This document shows positions 35,164-45,201 of a stretch of DNA of 64,000 bases, piece after piece. Below the pieces are notes generated by a model. It searched no databases, was not told where the DNA came from, and saw nothing but the letters and a program-made list of their open reading frames with translations. The position numbers were made by a program, and so were the translations under genes. Source of the DNA: Dyadobacter sp. UC 10 (GTDB taxonomy: Bacteria; Bacteroidota; Bacteroidia; Cytophagales; Spirosomataceae); NCBI RefSeq assembly GCF_008369915.1, contig NZ_VSRN01000001.1, forward strand, positions 4,212,501-4,276,500, read 5' to 3'. Numbering within the stretch: position 1 is the stretch's first letter; each line of letters starts with the position of its first letter.

Positions 35164-36213
35164 TTACCAGCTATGTGCCCAATAGGCTTCGCCTGAAAAA
35201 CCACTCTTTGCAAGCAGCTTTGCTGCCTGCCTGCTGCGTTTGCCGCTTTGACAATAAAATACAACCTTTTGCGTGGACGAAAATGAAGGGATCATTTCGG
35301 GGATTTCTGAGAGCGGTATATTGACGCCACCAAAGTTATCTGCTTCATACTCATAATCTTCCCGTACATCTACTAAATGAAAATGCCCGGGATCAGCCCC
35401 GGTGGCTTTCTCAAATTCTTCAAAAGATAATTCCCTGATCTCTGCACTCTCTTCTTTTATCTGCGGTTTTTTCGAATATAAAGGAGAACGCGGAGCCGTT
35501 CTGTTGAATTTGAAAATCGAATTGGAATTTGTCAATGCATTGATTACCAATAATTCACCAGACAAAATACCGCCCACTCCGGATGCAATTTTGATCACTT
35601 CATTGGCCATATAAGTTCCAATAATACCGGGCAGAATGCCGATTACACCGGCTTCGGCGCAATTGTCACCTTCTTCTGCGTCGGGGAAAAGACAGCGGTA
35701 GGTAGGGCCGTTTTCATAATTAAAGACGGAAACCTGACCCTCGAAACGTAAAATGGAGCCAAATATCCAGGGCTTTCCGAAGGCTACACAAACGTCATTG
35801 ACCAGGTAGCGGGTCTCGAAATTGTCGGAGCCGTCAACAACCAGATCGTAGTCTGAAATGATTTCCGGCGCGTTTTCTCCGGTAAGCTTGACAGGGTAAG
35901 TTGTGAATTTAACAAATCCATTCAGTGCGGTTAGCTTCCCGGCAGCGGTAATTGCTTTGCTTTTGCCCACATCCGCCTGCGCGTACAGGATCTGACGGTG
36001 CAGGTTGGTAACTTCTACCATATCGTGATCGATAATACCAATTGACCCGATACCAGCTGCGGTAATATATTGAAGTACCGGGCAGCCCAGTCCGCCGGCG
36101 CCGATGACCAAAACCTTTGCATCTTTCAGTTTTTCCTGCGCGGAGAAGCCGAATTCCGGCAGCAGAATTTGCCGGCTATATTGTTTGCGTTCGCCTGATT
36201 CAAGTTTTGACAT
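35164..36213 (-). CDS. MoeB/ThiF-type adenylyltransferase with C-terminal rhodanese domain
   Basis: A 349-residue E1-like enzyme. The N-terminal ThiF/MoeB domain has VIGAGGLGCPVLQY (nucleotide loop, ~residue 35), DHDMVEVTNLHRQ and DGSDNFETRYLVND. The catalytic-loop region is YRCLFPD...CAEAGVIGILP. From ~residue 260 a rhodanese domain follows, with the active-site Cys in VVFYCQSGKRS. Such fusions (MoeZ type) adenylate and thiocarboxylate a sulfur carrier for molybdopterin, thiamine or cysteine synthesis. The zinc-binding CxxC pairs of E. coli MoeB are not present. No sulfur-carrier gene is adjacent. Confidence 0.88.
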   Translation of the reverse strand: MSKLESGERKQYSRQILLPEFGFSAQEKLKDAKVLVIGAGGLGCPVLQYITAAGIGSIGIIDHDMVEVTNLHRQILYAQADVGKSKAITAAGKLTALNGFVKFTTYPVKLTGENAPEIISDYDLVVDGSDNFETRYLVNDVCVAFGKPWIFGSILRFEGQVSVFNYENGPTYRCLFPDAEEGDNCAEAGVIGILPGIIGTYMANEVIKIASGVGGILSGELLVINALTNSNSIFKFNRTAPRSPLYSKKPQIKEESAEIRELSFEEFEKATGADPGHFHLVDVREDYEYEADNFGGVNIPLSEIPEMIPSFSSTQKVVFYCQSGKRSRQAAKLLAKSGFSGEAYWAHSW

Positions 36214-36368
36214 CGTGTTCTTACTATTTGCTAAGCGGGCAATTTTAGTTGTTTTTCATAGAAAACAGGCAAACTCCCGGTTTTGATCATGAAATGAGCA
36301 TTAATTTTTTATAATTAAAAGGTAATTTTAACGCATTCAATTAACCTGACAACGACCTGTATTATTTG

Positions 36369-36872
36369 ATGGATCTTATTATCAGAAGCGCTGCCCCGAA
36401 GGATTTACCTGTTTTGCTGGAAATCATCAATCACGCGATTTTAAATACAACAGCCATTTACGACTACGAACCGAGAACATTGGAAGAGCAAAAGGCATGG
36501 TTTGAGAAAATGTTCAATGACGGGATGCCCGTTATTGTGGCTGAAATGGAAGGTAAGGTGATCGGCTACGGTTCCTACAATATCTTCCGGCCGAAAATCG
36601 GTTATAAATTCAGTGTGGAGCATTCCATTTATCTGGACGATAAGTCGCGTGGGATGGGAGTAGGGGGGAAATTGTTGGGAAGTTTGATCCAGCGCGCCAA
36701 AGAGTCCGGCGTTCATACGATGATCGGCGTAATCGACGCAGCCAACCGCGGCAGCATAGAATTCCACAAAAAGTATGGCTTCGTAGAAAAAGGGTACCTC
36801 AAAGAAATAGCCTTCAAGTTCGATCAGTGGCTCGACGTTGTCTTTATGCAATTGTTGATCGAGGAGGACTAA
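36369..36872 (+). CDS. GNAT family N-acetyltransferase (phosphinothricin acetyltransferase-like)
   Basis: A 167-residue protein with IRSAAPKDLPVLLEI at the N-terminus, an acetyl-CoA loop in DDKSRGMGVGGKLLG (residues ~97-111) and the terminal IEFHKKYGFVEKGYLKEI. This resembles the Bar/Pat and MddA subgroup that acetylates amino groups of small molecules such as methionine derivatives or phosphinothricin. The substrate is not decided by sequence. Start at the ATG at 36369 rather than the TTG before it. Divergent from the MoeB-like gene. Confidence 0.86.
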   Translation: MDLIIRSAAPKDLPVLLEIINHAILNTTAIYDYEPRTLEEQKAWFEKMFNDGMPVIVAEMEGKVIGYGSYNIFRPKIGYKFSVEHSIYLDDKSRGMGVGGKLLGSLIQRAKESGVHTMIGVIDAANRGSIEFHKKYGFVEKGYLKEIAFKFDQWLDVVFMQLLIEED

Positions 36873-36919
36873 TGCGCCTTATTTGTTAAATGCACCTGTA
36901 ATAATTGGAAGGTCTGTCA

Positions 36920-36950
36920 GAGATGTCAAAAGACATCTCCACTCTTTTTA
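36920..36950 (+). terminator. Probable terminator after the acetyltransferase gene
   Basis: Perfect 8-bp arms GAGATGTC and GACATCTC around AAAA, followed within a few bases by CTTTTT. Positioned between the GNAT and acyltransferase genes. Confidence 0.6.
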
Positions 36951-36995
36951 GTACTTTTACAAGATTTAAGAATTTATTTTACTCAACACAATCAA

Positions 36996-38879
36996 ATGGC
37001 AGAAAGTAAAGCTAATTTTCGTTACGACATCAACGCACTCCGGGCAATAGCAGTTATAGGAGTTGTATTATTCCATTTTAATATACCATTCTTTAAGGGC
37101 GGATTTTCTGGTGTTGATATATTCTTTGTGATTTCTGGTTATCTAATGACCAGAATAATTATAGCGGGATTAGCAAAAGATAAATTTTCTATTTCTGATT
37201 TTTACAATCGCCGGATTCAACGAATTGTTCCAGGATTAATGGCGATGATTGCTCTGGTTGTCGCCATTACGTTTTTGTTATTTTTGCCTCCTGATTTTGA
37301 GGAAGTCGCGAAGAATGCAAACGCAAGTATGCTCTTCTATTCAAATATCTTATACCACTTTGATGATTATTTTGGCCCGGCATCTGAAAATAATATATTC
37401 TTACATACGTGGTCTTTGTCAGTCGAATGGCAATTCTATTTGATCCTGCCAATTCTTCTGATTTTCCTGAATAAGTTTTTAAAGAATGACAGACGTAAAT
37501 TTTTAATCCTTTTTATCTCAGCAACCCTCCTGTTTTTCTTAGGATCATTGGTAGTTACAAAGTTTTATCCTAAGATATCCTTTTATTTTTTGCCAACGAG
37601 ATGTTGGGAAATGCTAATCGGCGGAGTCGCCTTTCTGGCAGAGGGAACTATTAAACCATTCGGTAAAAAGTATTTTTATGCAGGTTATGCGATTCTCGGT
37701 CTTGGGATGATATTATTAAAGGAAACAATGCTGTGGCCCGGTTTGTATACACTGGTGCCTGTTTTAGCGACATTCTTCATCATTCTTGCTAATCAAAATA
37801 GCTGGTTTGTGTTAAGGCTGCCTGTTGTGCAGTTCTTCGGACGTATATCCTATTCGTTGTATCTCTGGCACTGGCCGGTTTTTGTGATCGGCTCATACCT
37901 GGGACTGACCTCATTTATAGGTAACCGGCTGGCTCTGATGCTACTTTCTGTGTTGCTGGGATATCTGTCGTATAGGTATATTGAGTCATTCCGGTTCAAT
38001 AAAAAGCTTACTCCAATATACATATCTATTGCAATTGCGGGGTTATCTGCGTGGCTTTGGATTGGTACAGGAAACCAGATCATTTTCAAAAATGAAACGG
38101 TTGCAATCGCGAATTATATAAAGGTTCATAGAGAAGAACGTCATAAAGAATCGCAGTCGACCGGCTGCTTTCTATCGCCAAGCAATAAAACATATAACGA
38201 AATAGAGTGTTTGAAGATAGATAAGACCAGACCAAACGTTTTGCTTATTGGAGATAGCCATTCAGCACATTTTTCTACACCGCTAAGGGAAGCATTGGCG
38301 AAGCAAGGTATTAATATGAATCAGGCGTCAGCAACGGGTTGCATGCCTATTTTACGAAAAAACGGAAAAAGCGCTTGTAGTGTGTTAATTGACCATGTCT
38401 ATTCAAATTACATTCGTCAAAATTCTAAATATATTAAAGGAGTAATTATCAGTGCGAATTGGATAAATGCAAGGCAGGACAGCGATCTAGTCAAAGATAT
38501 TGAAAATACTATCGCCTATCTGGAAAAACTGAATATTAAAGTAATTCTGCTTGGCCAGAACGAAACGTATACTATTCCATTTCCCTCGATCGCTGCCCGA
38601 ACATTCGAATATGGATATCGTAACTTTGAGGAAAGATTTTTAGAAAAACATTCTTTTCGCGTCAACAAAATGCTGTTGGAAAAGCTTCCACGTTATTATG
38701 TAGATATATACAATTTGAGGTCTGTACCTAAGCTGTCAAAAGATAATGTACCGTATATGGCAGATAAGACGCATTATACTATCTCAGGATCCATCATGGT
38801 CACAAATCTGATTGTGAACGATCCGAAATTCAAAAAGTTTTTAGAACCAGAAATTAAGTCTCTTGTTGCAACAAATTAA
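36996..38879 (+). CDS. OafA-type acyltransferase with C-terminal SGNH domain
   Basis: A 627-residue integral membrane O-acyltransferase. The acyltransferase-3 domain (residues ~1-345, about ten helices) begins RYDINALRAIAVIGVVLFHF with the catalytic His, followed by GVDIFFVISGYL. The extracytoplasmic SGNH hydrolase-like domain starts near residue 405 with VLLIGDSHSAHF and ends with the DKTHYT catalytic Asp/His pair. Together such proteins acetylate surface polysaccharides or LPS (OafA/PatA-B-like). By eye the gene is more A/T-rich than its neighbours, hinting at transfer. It stands alone, with no glycan cluster nearby. Confidence 0.88.
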   Translation: MAESKANFRYDINALRAIAVIGVVLFHFNIPFFKGGFSGVDIFFVISGYLMTRIIIAGLAKDKFSISDFYNRRIQRIVPGLMAMIALVVAITFLLFLPPDFEEVAKNANASMLFYSNILYHFDDYFGPASENNIFLHTWSLSVEWQFYLILPILLIFLNKFLKNDRRKFLILFISATLLFFLGSLVVTKFYPKISFYFLPTRCWEMLIGGVAFLAEGTIKPFGKKYFYAGYAILGLGMILLKETMLWPGLYTLVPVLATFFIILANQNSWFVLRLPVVQFFGRISYSLYLWHWPVFVIGSYLGLTSFIGNRLALMLLSVLLGYLSYRYIESFRFNKKLTPIYISIAIAGLSAWLWIGTGNQIIFKNETVAIANYIKVHREERHKESQSTGCFLSPSNKTYNEIECLKIDKTRPNVLLIGDSHSAHFSTPLREALAKQGINMNQASATGCMPILRKNGKSACSVLIDHVYSNYIRQNSKYIKGVIISANWINARQDSDLVKDIENTIAYLEKLNIKVILLGQNETYTIPFPSIAARTFEYGYRNFEERFLEKHSFRVNKMLLEKLPRYYVDIYNLRSVPKLSKDNVPYMADKTHYTISGSIMVTNLIVNDPKFKKFLEPEIKSLVATN

Positions 38880-38936
38880 TCCCGGGTGATTTTGAATTGA
38901 CTTTTAGGACTCTATTTTTAAATGGATAATTGCATA

Positions 38937-39863
38937 TTACCAGGTTCGCTTTTTCATATATTCATCCAGCTCCGAACGCTTCATCGGGATTTCGTTCGGA
39001 TTTTTGTCGAGCCATTTCAGGAAGCTTTCTTTTAGTTCATCCGTCCACTGGTTATCGATCTGCCCCGGGCTATACTTTCCTTCTTTCAGCATCTGAATTG
39101 CGAATTTGTCGCGCAGTGTGAGAAATTCAGCTGTCAATACCACTTTTTCGGCGAGGTGGGCAGGGATGAAAATTACACCCTCTTTTTTTGCAAGTACGAG
39201 GTCGCCGGGGAGAACGATCGCGCGGCCAATGCGGATTGGAACGTTCATGCCGGTCAGGAAAACGTCTTTTAAAAAGGAAGGGTCGAAGTCGCGCACGAAC
39301 GCGTTGAAACCTTCAATTTTCGATAAGCCTTCCAGATCCCTGACGGAAGCATCAAAAACAACTCCGTTACCTGATTTCGCAAAAATAGAAGTACCGAGAT
39401 TGTCGCCGATCAGTGTGCCGCTTGCTATTTTTCCAAAGCCGTCGGCCACGTACACATCGCCTTTGCTGAGTTGCTCGATCGGCCAGGAGTTGGTATTCCC
39501 TGCTCTCCCGTTTTTATTACCACGGTCTTTGATCAATTTTTCAACGTCCGGGCGGGAAGGCATAAACTGTGCCGTAAGTGCGCGGCCGGCTACTACGATA
39601 TCGTCTTTCAGCAATTTCCAGTTACCATCGAACTGGCAATTGTAACCTTCATTTTGCAGTACCACCCAGGCTTCTTCAATGGTGATATTTTTCACCCGGC
39701 GGACCAGATCATCCGGCACTTTCGGGCGACCATCCGGAAACCTTTCGCCTTTCCATTCAGAGGTTAAAAAAATGAGTTCGTCTTTGGGGATCGTTTGGGC
39801 TTCGGTCACTTCGGCAAGACCGAAAAAAGCAAATGCAGTTAAACTGAATAATTTGAATTTCAT
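38937..39863 (-). CDS. Exported RraA family protein
   Basis: 308 residues with a Sec signal peptide (MKFKLFSLTAFAFFGLAEVTEA). The RraA/HMG aldolase-like fold follows, with ADGFGKIASGTLIGDNLGT and GVVFDASVRDLEG, the Arg-Asp pair used in the metal/substrate site. Family members are oxaloacetate decarboxylases/aldolases or RNase E regulators and are normally cytosolic; the signal peptide is unusual. It is the last gene of the sigma-FecR-SusC-SusD direction, 132 bases after SusD beyond a terminator. An aldol cleavage role on a keto acid is inference. Confidence 0.8.
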   Translation of the reverse strand: MKFKLFSLTAFAFFGLAEVTEAQTIPKDELIFLTSEWKGERFPDGRPKVPDDLVRRVKNITIEEAWVVLQNEGYNCQFDGNWKLLKDDIVVAGRALTAQFMPSRPDVEKLIKDRGNKNGRAGNTNSWPIEQLSKGDVYVADGFGKIASGTLIGDNLGTSIFAKSGNGVVFDASVRDLEGLSKIEGFNAFVRDFDPSFLKDVFLTGMNVPIRIGRAIVLPGDLVLAKKEGVIFIPAHLAEKVVLTAEFLTLRDKFAIQMLKEGKYSPGQIDNQWTDELKESFLKWLDKNPNEIPMKRSELDEYMKKRTW

Positions 39864-39938
39864 AATTCTGGATTAAAGAGATCAGGTATTTGGGTGGCTA
39901 AAATACGGATTAAGGTAAGTACATCGCATAGTTGATAG

Positions 39939-39974
39939 AAAATCAGACTTCCCGCTCCCGGAAAGTCTGATTTT
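39939..39974 (-). terminator. Terminator of the SusCD operon
   Basis: Perfect arms AAAATCAGACTT and AAGTCTGATTTT around a 12-base loop rich in C/G, between SusD and the RraA-like gene. Confidence 0.8.
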
Positions 39975-39995
39975 AAACTACGTAAAACTGCGGCT

Positions 39996-41567
39996 TTACT
40001 TGTCCCACCAAACCAGGCTTGAAAGCGTATTGGTCCCGCCCTGGCGGTCGCGGGCTGCCATGAAGTTGGCCCTGTTATATTGTTCTTCCGAATCAGGGAT
40101 TACAAATCTTGTAGGGATCTTTCCACCTGTCAGGTTACCCGGGTAATTGGTTGGGGTGAGTTTAGGAAAGCCCGTGCGGCGCCAGTTGGAAAATATTTCA
40201 TATTCGTCTTCCAGAAACAATGCGACCCACTTTTGTGTCGAGATCTGCTCTATCTGCTGCTCCACGGTACCAGTTGATTTGTAGGGATTCGCCGCCAGGT
40301 AGGCATTGATTTTTGCATCTGAAATGGTGCCTGCCGCACCAAAAAGTGACCATTGACGCAGGCCTGCTCTTACAGCATTGTTATACGCCGCCGTTGCCGT
40401 GCTGCCTTTATACCAGCCACGAACTGCGGCTTCTGCCAGCAAAAGGTTTGTTTCCGCATTTCCAAATACGATCAGCGGCGCCGCATATCTGAGAACTGTG
40501 GCGGGATTTGGCTCCGAATAATCGTTGAAATCCGCAGGGCGACTATTAAATGCTGCATTGGGCATACCCTTTTGCAATATGGTCGAAGTGTCTGCTACGA
40601 AAGTTGATCCTTCTGGTCTCCATACAATGGATATCACATTAAGGCGCGGGTCTTTGGTTGTTTTCAAATGGTCGATCAGCGTTTTTGCAAATTTTCCACC
40701 TTCCACATTGTCACCACCAGGGGAAATATAGTCTGTGTTCATTAAACCGTTTGCAATAAAATTGCGGCTAAGGGTCTGCGAACCATCTACATAGGTAATA
40801 ATCGCACGATCTGAATCTTCCAGGATCACCCCGCCAGCGATCGCTTTCTCAACCCATGTTTTAGCGGATGCATTGTCGACTTCGGTCAAACGCATTCCTA
40901 GGCGGAGCATCAGCGAGTAGGCGAACTTTTTCCATTGCTCAATATTGCCGCTGTACATCAGGTCTGCATTTGCGAAATTGGCTTTGGAAGCATCGAAAGC
41001 AGCGATGGATTCTTCAAGCTCTTTCAGCATATCCGCGTAAATCGCCTGCTGGGTGTCGTAGGTCGGGCCGTAGTTTTTTTCAGACAAAGCTTTACCGGAT
41101 TCGAAATACGGAATATCCCCATAAAGGTCAGTAAGCCGGTGGAAAATGTAGGCTCTCCAGATCCGTGCGGCCGAAAGCTTGTTCACAGCCAAAGGATCAT
41201 CCTGCACCGCGTCAATAACCTGGTTGATCGAGATCACCGCTCCGGTACCCTGGGCGGTACCGGCGTACGCATTCCAGCTGGCTTGCGAATAGCTGAAATT
41301 AAAGTATTTATCCCCCGCAGCAGGCACCTCTTTATATGTTGAGAAATGCTGCATCGATTGTCCGATCGTCAGGTAAGCCGCGCCGTTAAAGTTAGTGGCG
41401 ACACCGTCCAGCTGCGCCCTGGTAAACAGATATTCGGGAACAACCTTGTCGTATTTATTAGGGTCGACGTTCATTTCCTCAAAACCATTGTCACAGGAGG
41501 AAACCATCAGGGCCAGTGGGGCCGCATATATGAATTTTTGAAATAGGCTTTTCATCGTAGAGTTCAT
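39996..41567 (-). CDS. SusD/RagB-like outer membrane nutrient-binding lipoprotein
   Basis: A 523-residue lipoprotein (signal ending MVSSC, mature Cys about residue 25). It has the SusD-like_2 pattern: NGFEEMNVDPNKYDKV at the N-terminus, helical TPR units such as RIWRAYIFHRLTDLYGDIPYFE, and a C-terminal QKWVALFLEDEYEIFSNWRRTGFP, which is diagnostic. It caps the SusC channel and captures ligand. It starts 3 bases after the SusC stop, so the two are translated together. The ligand is not known from sequence. Confidence 0.92.
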   Translation of the reverse strand: MNSTMKSLFQKFIYAAPLALMVSSCDNGFEEMNVDPNKYDKVVPEYLFTRAQLDGVATNFNGAAYLTIGQSMQHFSTYKEVPAAGDKYFNFSYSQASWNAYAGTAQGTGAVISINQVIDAVQDDPLAVNKLSAARIWRAYIFHRLTDLYGDIPYFESGKALSEKNYGPTYDTQQAIYADMLKELEESIAAFDASKANFANADLMYSGNIEQWKKFAYSLMLRLGMRLTEVDNASAKTWVEKAIAGGVILEDSDRAIITYVDGSQTLSRNFIANGLMNTDYISPGGDNVEGGKFAKTLIDHLKTTKDPRLNVISIVWRPEGSTFVADTSTILQKGMPNAAFNSRPADFNDYSEPNPATVLRYAAPLIVFGNAETNLLLAEAAVRGWYKGSTATAAYNNAVRAGLRQWSLFGAAGTISDAKINAYLAANPYKSTGTVEQQIEQISTQKWVALFLEDEYEIFSNWRRTGFPKLTPTNYPGNLTGGKIPTRFVIPDSEEQYNRANFMAARDRQGGTNTLSSLVWWDK

Positions 41568-41570
41568 GTT

Positions 41571-44500
41571 TTAGAATTTCACCATCAGGTTCACGCCCAT
41601 ACTGCGTGTTCTTGGTACACCAAATGCTTCCAGCCCTTGTGCATTGGTGCTGGTGTAGCTCGACTCAGGATCGAAGTAGTTTTGCTTTTTGTCCTTGAAC
41701 AGAATCGCAAGGTTACGCGCAACGAATGATACCGAAGCCGACTGCAGTTTCAGGAACGCCAGCTTATTTACAGGAATATTGTAGCTCAGCACGACCTGAC
41801 GAAGTTTGATGAAGTCGTTGTTGAACATGAACATCGCCGTATAGTTCTTGTCGTTGTCGTAGTACGTATCAACATCCTTCTTCTCCCAGGTTTTAGTAAA
41901 AGGAGCGCCTTCGGGGGTTACACCCGCTACGGTTACGCCGGTATCACGTCCTGGCAGCGTTTCGACTGGTAAGCCAAACCGATAGGCATACTGATAAAGG
42001 TTCGAATACACAATACTTCCGAACTTACCATCCACCAGTACGTTCAAAGAAAAGTTTTTGTAACGGAAATTATTGGTAATACCCATTGTCAACGGAGGCG
42101 TACCCTGTCCGATCTCTTCCAGGTCTCCGCGTACTGCGTAGCCGCTTGCCGGGTTGAAAACGACATTTCCACTGGCATCGGTTTTCTTGCGGAAGCCCCA
42201 GATCGTTCCGTATGGCCTGTTGACAGCGTTGCGGACCACACCGCCGCCTACGCCGGTAGCAATGTCAAGTGCATTGATTCCCTCTGCCAGCTGCTCGATT
42301 TTGCTTCGGTTGTAAGCCATGTTATAGCTCACATCCCAGCCGAAGTTTGTTTTTTGCACAGGAGTTCCCGTCACCAGCAGTTCAACCCCCTTGTTACTTA
42401 ACTCACCTACATTTAACAATGCCGATGTATATCCGGATGACAATGCAATGTTGGTGGTAACAATGTCGTCGGTTGTTTTACGGTTATATAAAGTGACGTC
42501 CAAACTTAGCCGGTTGTTGAGGAATTTGGCTTCCAGACCACCTTCGTAGGTCGTTGAAGTCAATGGTTTCAGGTCTGGGTTTGGCACTTCGGAAGAAGCG
42601 AGGCCCTGAACCGGGCGACCATTGTGCCCGCCTTGCTGCATATTGTAGTATTGGTAAATCTGATACGCATTCACCGTAGCACCGCCCACTTGCGCCCAGG
42701 AACCGCGCAGCTTTGCGAAACTGATCGCAGAAGGCAAGTCAATAGCTTCCGAAAGAATCAGCGAGCCACCGATCGATGGGTAGAAAATAGTATTGCTCTT
42801 AGGATTCAAAACCGAAAACCAATCCTGGCGCCCGGATACCGTCAGATAAGCCAGACCTTTGTAACCAAAGTCAACCGATCCGAAAAGCGAGTTGATCGCA
42901 CTTTTCAGGTTCTTTGGCGTAGTGGTTATGATTGCCAAATTGGTATAGCTGTAAAAATAAGGGATCGTGAACTCGCTGCCGGCGATTAAAGTTTCGTCAA
43001 AATTGCTGCGTTGGGCATTCGCACCGGCCATGGCCGAGAAGCTTACATTTTCCCACTCTTTATTATAGTTGAATGTGAGCATTCCATTGGTTTCGGAAGA
43101 GCTTGTTTTTCTCCCTTCATAAGTTCCGCGCGGAAAGAATGCGTTGTTGGTCGGCTGCACGTATTCAGAAGCAAAGCTATAAAAATCCTGGCTCACACTG
43201 CCTTTGACATACAGGTTCTCAAGGATGTCATAACGAAGGCTTCCCTGACTTAAAAAGCGGTGTTTGGTATCGTCATTTTTGAATTTGTTGATAACGAAAT
43301 ACGGATTGGGTGCAGCCGGTACCGGGTTCCATTCCATTTCTTTGCCGGTCACCGCATCGAATCCCGGAGAAAGGCTGCGGATATCCACCGTGTTAGCAAC
43401 CAGGTAAGTAGCCCAGTGCGGGTTCATATCAGCATAGCCTACTTTCGGGCGGTTGTTGCCCTGTTCCAGGTTGTATTGAAAAACGGTTTCAACGCTTAAC
43501 TTTTTGCCCAAAAATGCATTCAGGTTCAAATTGGCTATTCGGCGAACGAATGAGGAATTCGGTACCACACTGTTGGATTTTGTATTGTTCAAACCCAAAC
43601 GGAAGTTCACCGTTTCCGTGCCGCCCGTCAATGCGACAGAATTGATGTAGTTGGTACCTGTGTTATAGAAATTTTTCAGGTTGTCTTTTTGAGGAGAATA
43701 GGGGTGCATTTGTCCATCCACCTGGATCGTCGGTTGGCCATCCATTTTTGCGCCATACGAAAGCCGTCCTGTACTTTTCGCCTTATCCAGATCTGTTGGT
43801 TTCACACCATCTACGCCCTGCCCATACTCGTACTGCCATTCAGGAATTACAGCGAGTGTTTCAAATGTGGTATTACTGTTGATCTCCACACCGATCCCCT
43901 TTTGCGCACGGCCTTTTTTTGTCGTGATCAAAATCACCCCGTTGGAAGCACGTGCGCCGTAAAGCGCCGCGGCAGGGCCGCCTTTCAATACGCTGATGGA
44001 TTCAATATCATCCGGGTTAATACCACCAATACCGTCACCACGGTCAATATTCATCCCATTTCCGTCCGCAGTAGTTCCGCCCGGGGTTGAATTATCCATC
44101 GGCATACCATTGATCACATATAAAGGCTGATTGTTACCATTCAATGAACCATTCCCGCGGATTACAATACGGCTCGAACCACCTGGGCCAGTTGCCATAC
44201 CTGTTGCGTTCACACCGGCGATTTTACCTGTTAATGCATTGCCGATATTGTTTTCGCGGGCTTGCGTAAATTCAGAACCCTTTACCTCGGTAACCGCATA
44301 GGCAAGCGCCTTTTTCTCTTTGGCGATACCGAGTGCGGTCACTACCACTTCGTTCAACGCCTTTGCTTCAGGCTGAAGTTGCACATCCACGTTCGTCTGG
44401 TTGCCGACGGCCACTTCCTGGGAAGTATATCCTACAAAACTGAAAATCAGTACGGCGGAAGAAACCTCGGCATCGGGGATATCAATCGCATATTTACCCT

Positions 44501-45005
44501 CCGCATCGGAGGAAGTGCCTCGCTGCGTGCCTTTTACCAAAACACTAACACCCGGCAGTCCCGCGCCTGTTTCGTCCGATACCTTTCCGGTGAGGTTGCG
44601 TTTGGGCGAAACTTTACTTTCAGCCGAAGTCTCAACCTGCGCAGCCTGCTCGCGTTTCAGGATAATGCGGTCCTGTATTACCTCATACACCACGCGATGC
44701 GGCGCAAGGATCTTTGTAAGTACTTCCGAGAGTGCCTCTTCCTGAAATTTGAAATTGTTTTTTTGATCGTTGAAGATCTGTGGATTGTACATGAATTTAA
44801 CCTTCGCCACATGCTCGATCTTCTCCAAGGTTTTATCAATATCCGAATTGGATATACGCAGGGTAATTTTTTGCTCCAGTATTCGCTGTCCCCGCACGTC
44901 GGCGGCATGGACTAGTGTGCCGAAGGCGATGGAAAACAAGGCTTGATACAGCGTAATGCGCATGATTTTCTGTAAAGCATGATGAAATTGTTCGGTTTTT
45001 GGCAT
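41571..45005 (-). CDS. SusC/RagA-like TonB-dependent transporter with STN domain
   Basis: About 1144 residues from the ATG at 45003-45005 (MPKTEQ); an upstream ATG at 45128 would add 41 residues without signal features. A signal segment MRITLYQALFSIAFGTLVHA is followed by an STN domain (LRISNSDIDKTLEKIEHVAKV), a carboxypeptidase-like beta domain (GKVSDETGAGLPGVSVLVKG), the plug (VVVTALGIAKEKKAL) and a 22-strand barrel ending VNLMVKF. The STN domain signals to the adjacent FecR, so the transporter likely controls its own sigma-dependent expression when ligand is bound. Confidence 0.94.
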   Translation of the reverse strand: MPKTEQFHHALQKIMRITLYQALFSIAFGTLVHAADVRGQRILEQKITLRISNSDIDKTLEKIEHVAKVKFMYNPQIFNDQKNNFKFQEEALSEVLTKILAPHRVVYEVIQDRIILKREQAAQVETSAESKVSPKRNLTGKVSDETGAGLPGVSVLVKGTQRGTSSDAEGKYAIDIPDAEVSSAVLIFSFVGYTSQEVAVGNQTNVDVQLQPEAKALNEVVVTALGIAKEKKALAYAVTEVKGSEFTQARENNIGNALTGKIAGVNATGMATGPGGSSRIVIRGNGSLNGNNQPLYVINGMPMDNSTPGGTTADGNGMNIDRGDGIGGINPDDIESISVLKGGPAAALYGARASNGVILITTKKGRAQKGIGVEINSNTTFETLAVIPEWQYEYGQGVDGVKPTDLDKAKSTGRLSYGAKMDGQPTIQVDGQMHPYSPQKDNLKNFYNTGTNYINSVALTGGTETVNFRLGLNNTKSNSVVPNSSFVRRIANLNLNAFLGKKLSVETVFQYNLEQGNNRPKVGYADMNPHWATYLVANTVDIRSLSPGFDAVTGKEMEWNPVPAAPNPYFVINKFKNDDTKHRFLSQGSLRYDILENLYVKGSVSQDFYSFASEYVQPTNNAFFPRGTYEGRKTSSSETNGMLTFNYNKEWENVSFSAMAGANAQRSNFDETLIAGSEFTIPYFYSYTNLAIITTTPKNLKSAINSLFGSVDFGYKGLAYLTVSGRQDWFSVLNPKSNTIFYPSIGGSLILSEAIDLPSAISFAKLRGSWAQVGGATVNAYQIYQYYNMQQGGHNGRPVQGLASSEVPNPDLKPLTSTTYEGGLEAKFLNNRLSLDVTLYNRKTTDDIVTTNIALSSGYTSALLNVGELSNKGVELLVTGTPVQKTNFGWDVSYNMAYNRSKIEQLAEGINALDIATGVGGGVVRNAVNRPYGTIWGFRKKTDASGNVVFNPASGYAVRGDLEEIGQGTPPLTMGITNNFRYKNFSLNVLVDGKFGSIVYSNLYQYAYRFGLPVETLPGRDTGVTVAGVTPEGAPFTKTWEKKDVDTYYDNDKNYTAMFMFNNDFIKLRQVVLSYNIPVNKLAFLKLQSASVSFVARNLAILFKDKKQNYFDPESSYTSTNAQGLEAFGVPRTRSMGVNLMVKF

Positions 45006-45201
45006 AATTTTGGTTTTGTCGGGTTGTAACGATTCGGCATCAATTGATTCCCGCAGGAACCGTTTTACGGCTCCTGGAATACTTAGGAAACTTGGGGGAT
45101 TAATCGGTCGGTGGTGTTGCAGCATCATCGACTTTTTTGTTAAGAATTAGTAGCGGTTCATCTCATAGGCGGTGTTTTCAGAATTCTGGTTTGGAAATTG
45201 G

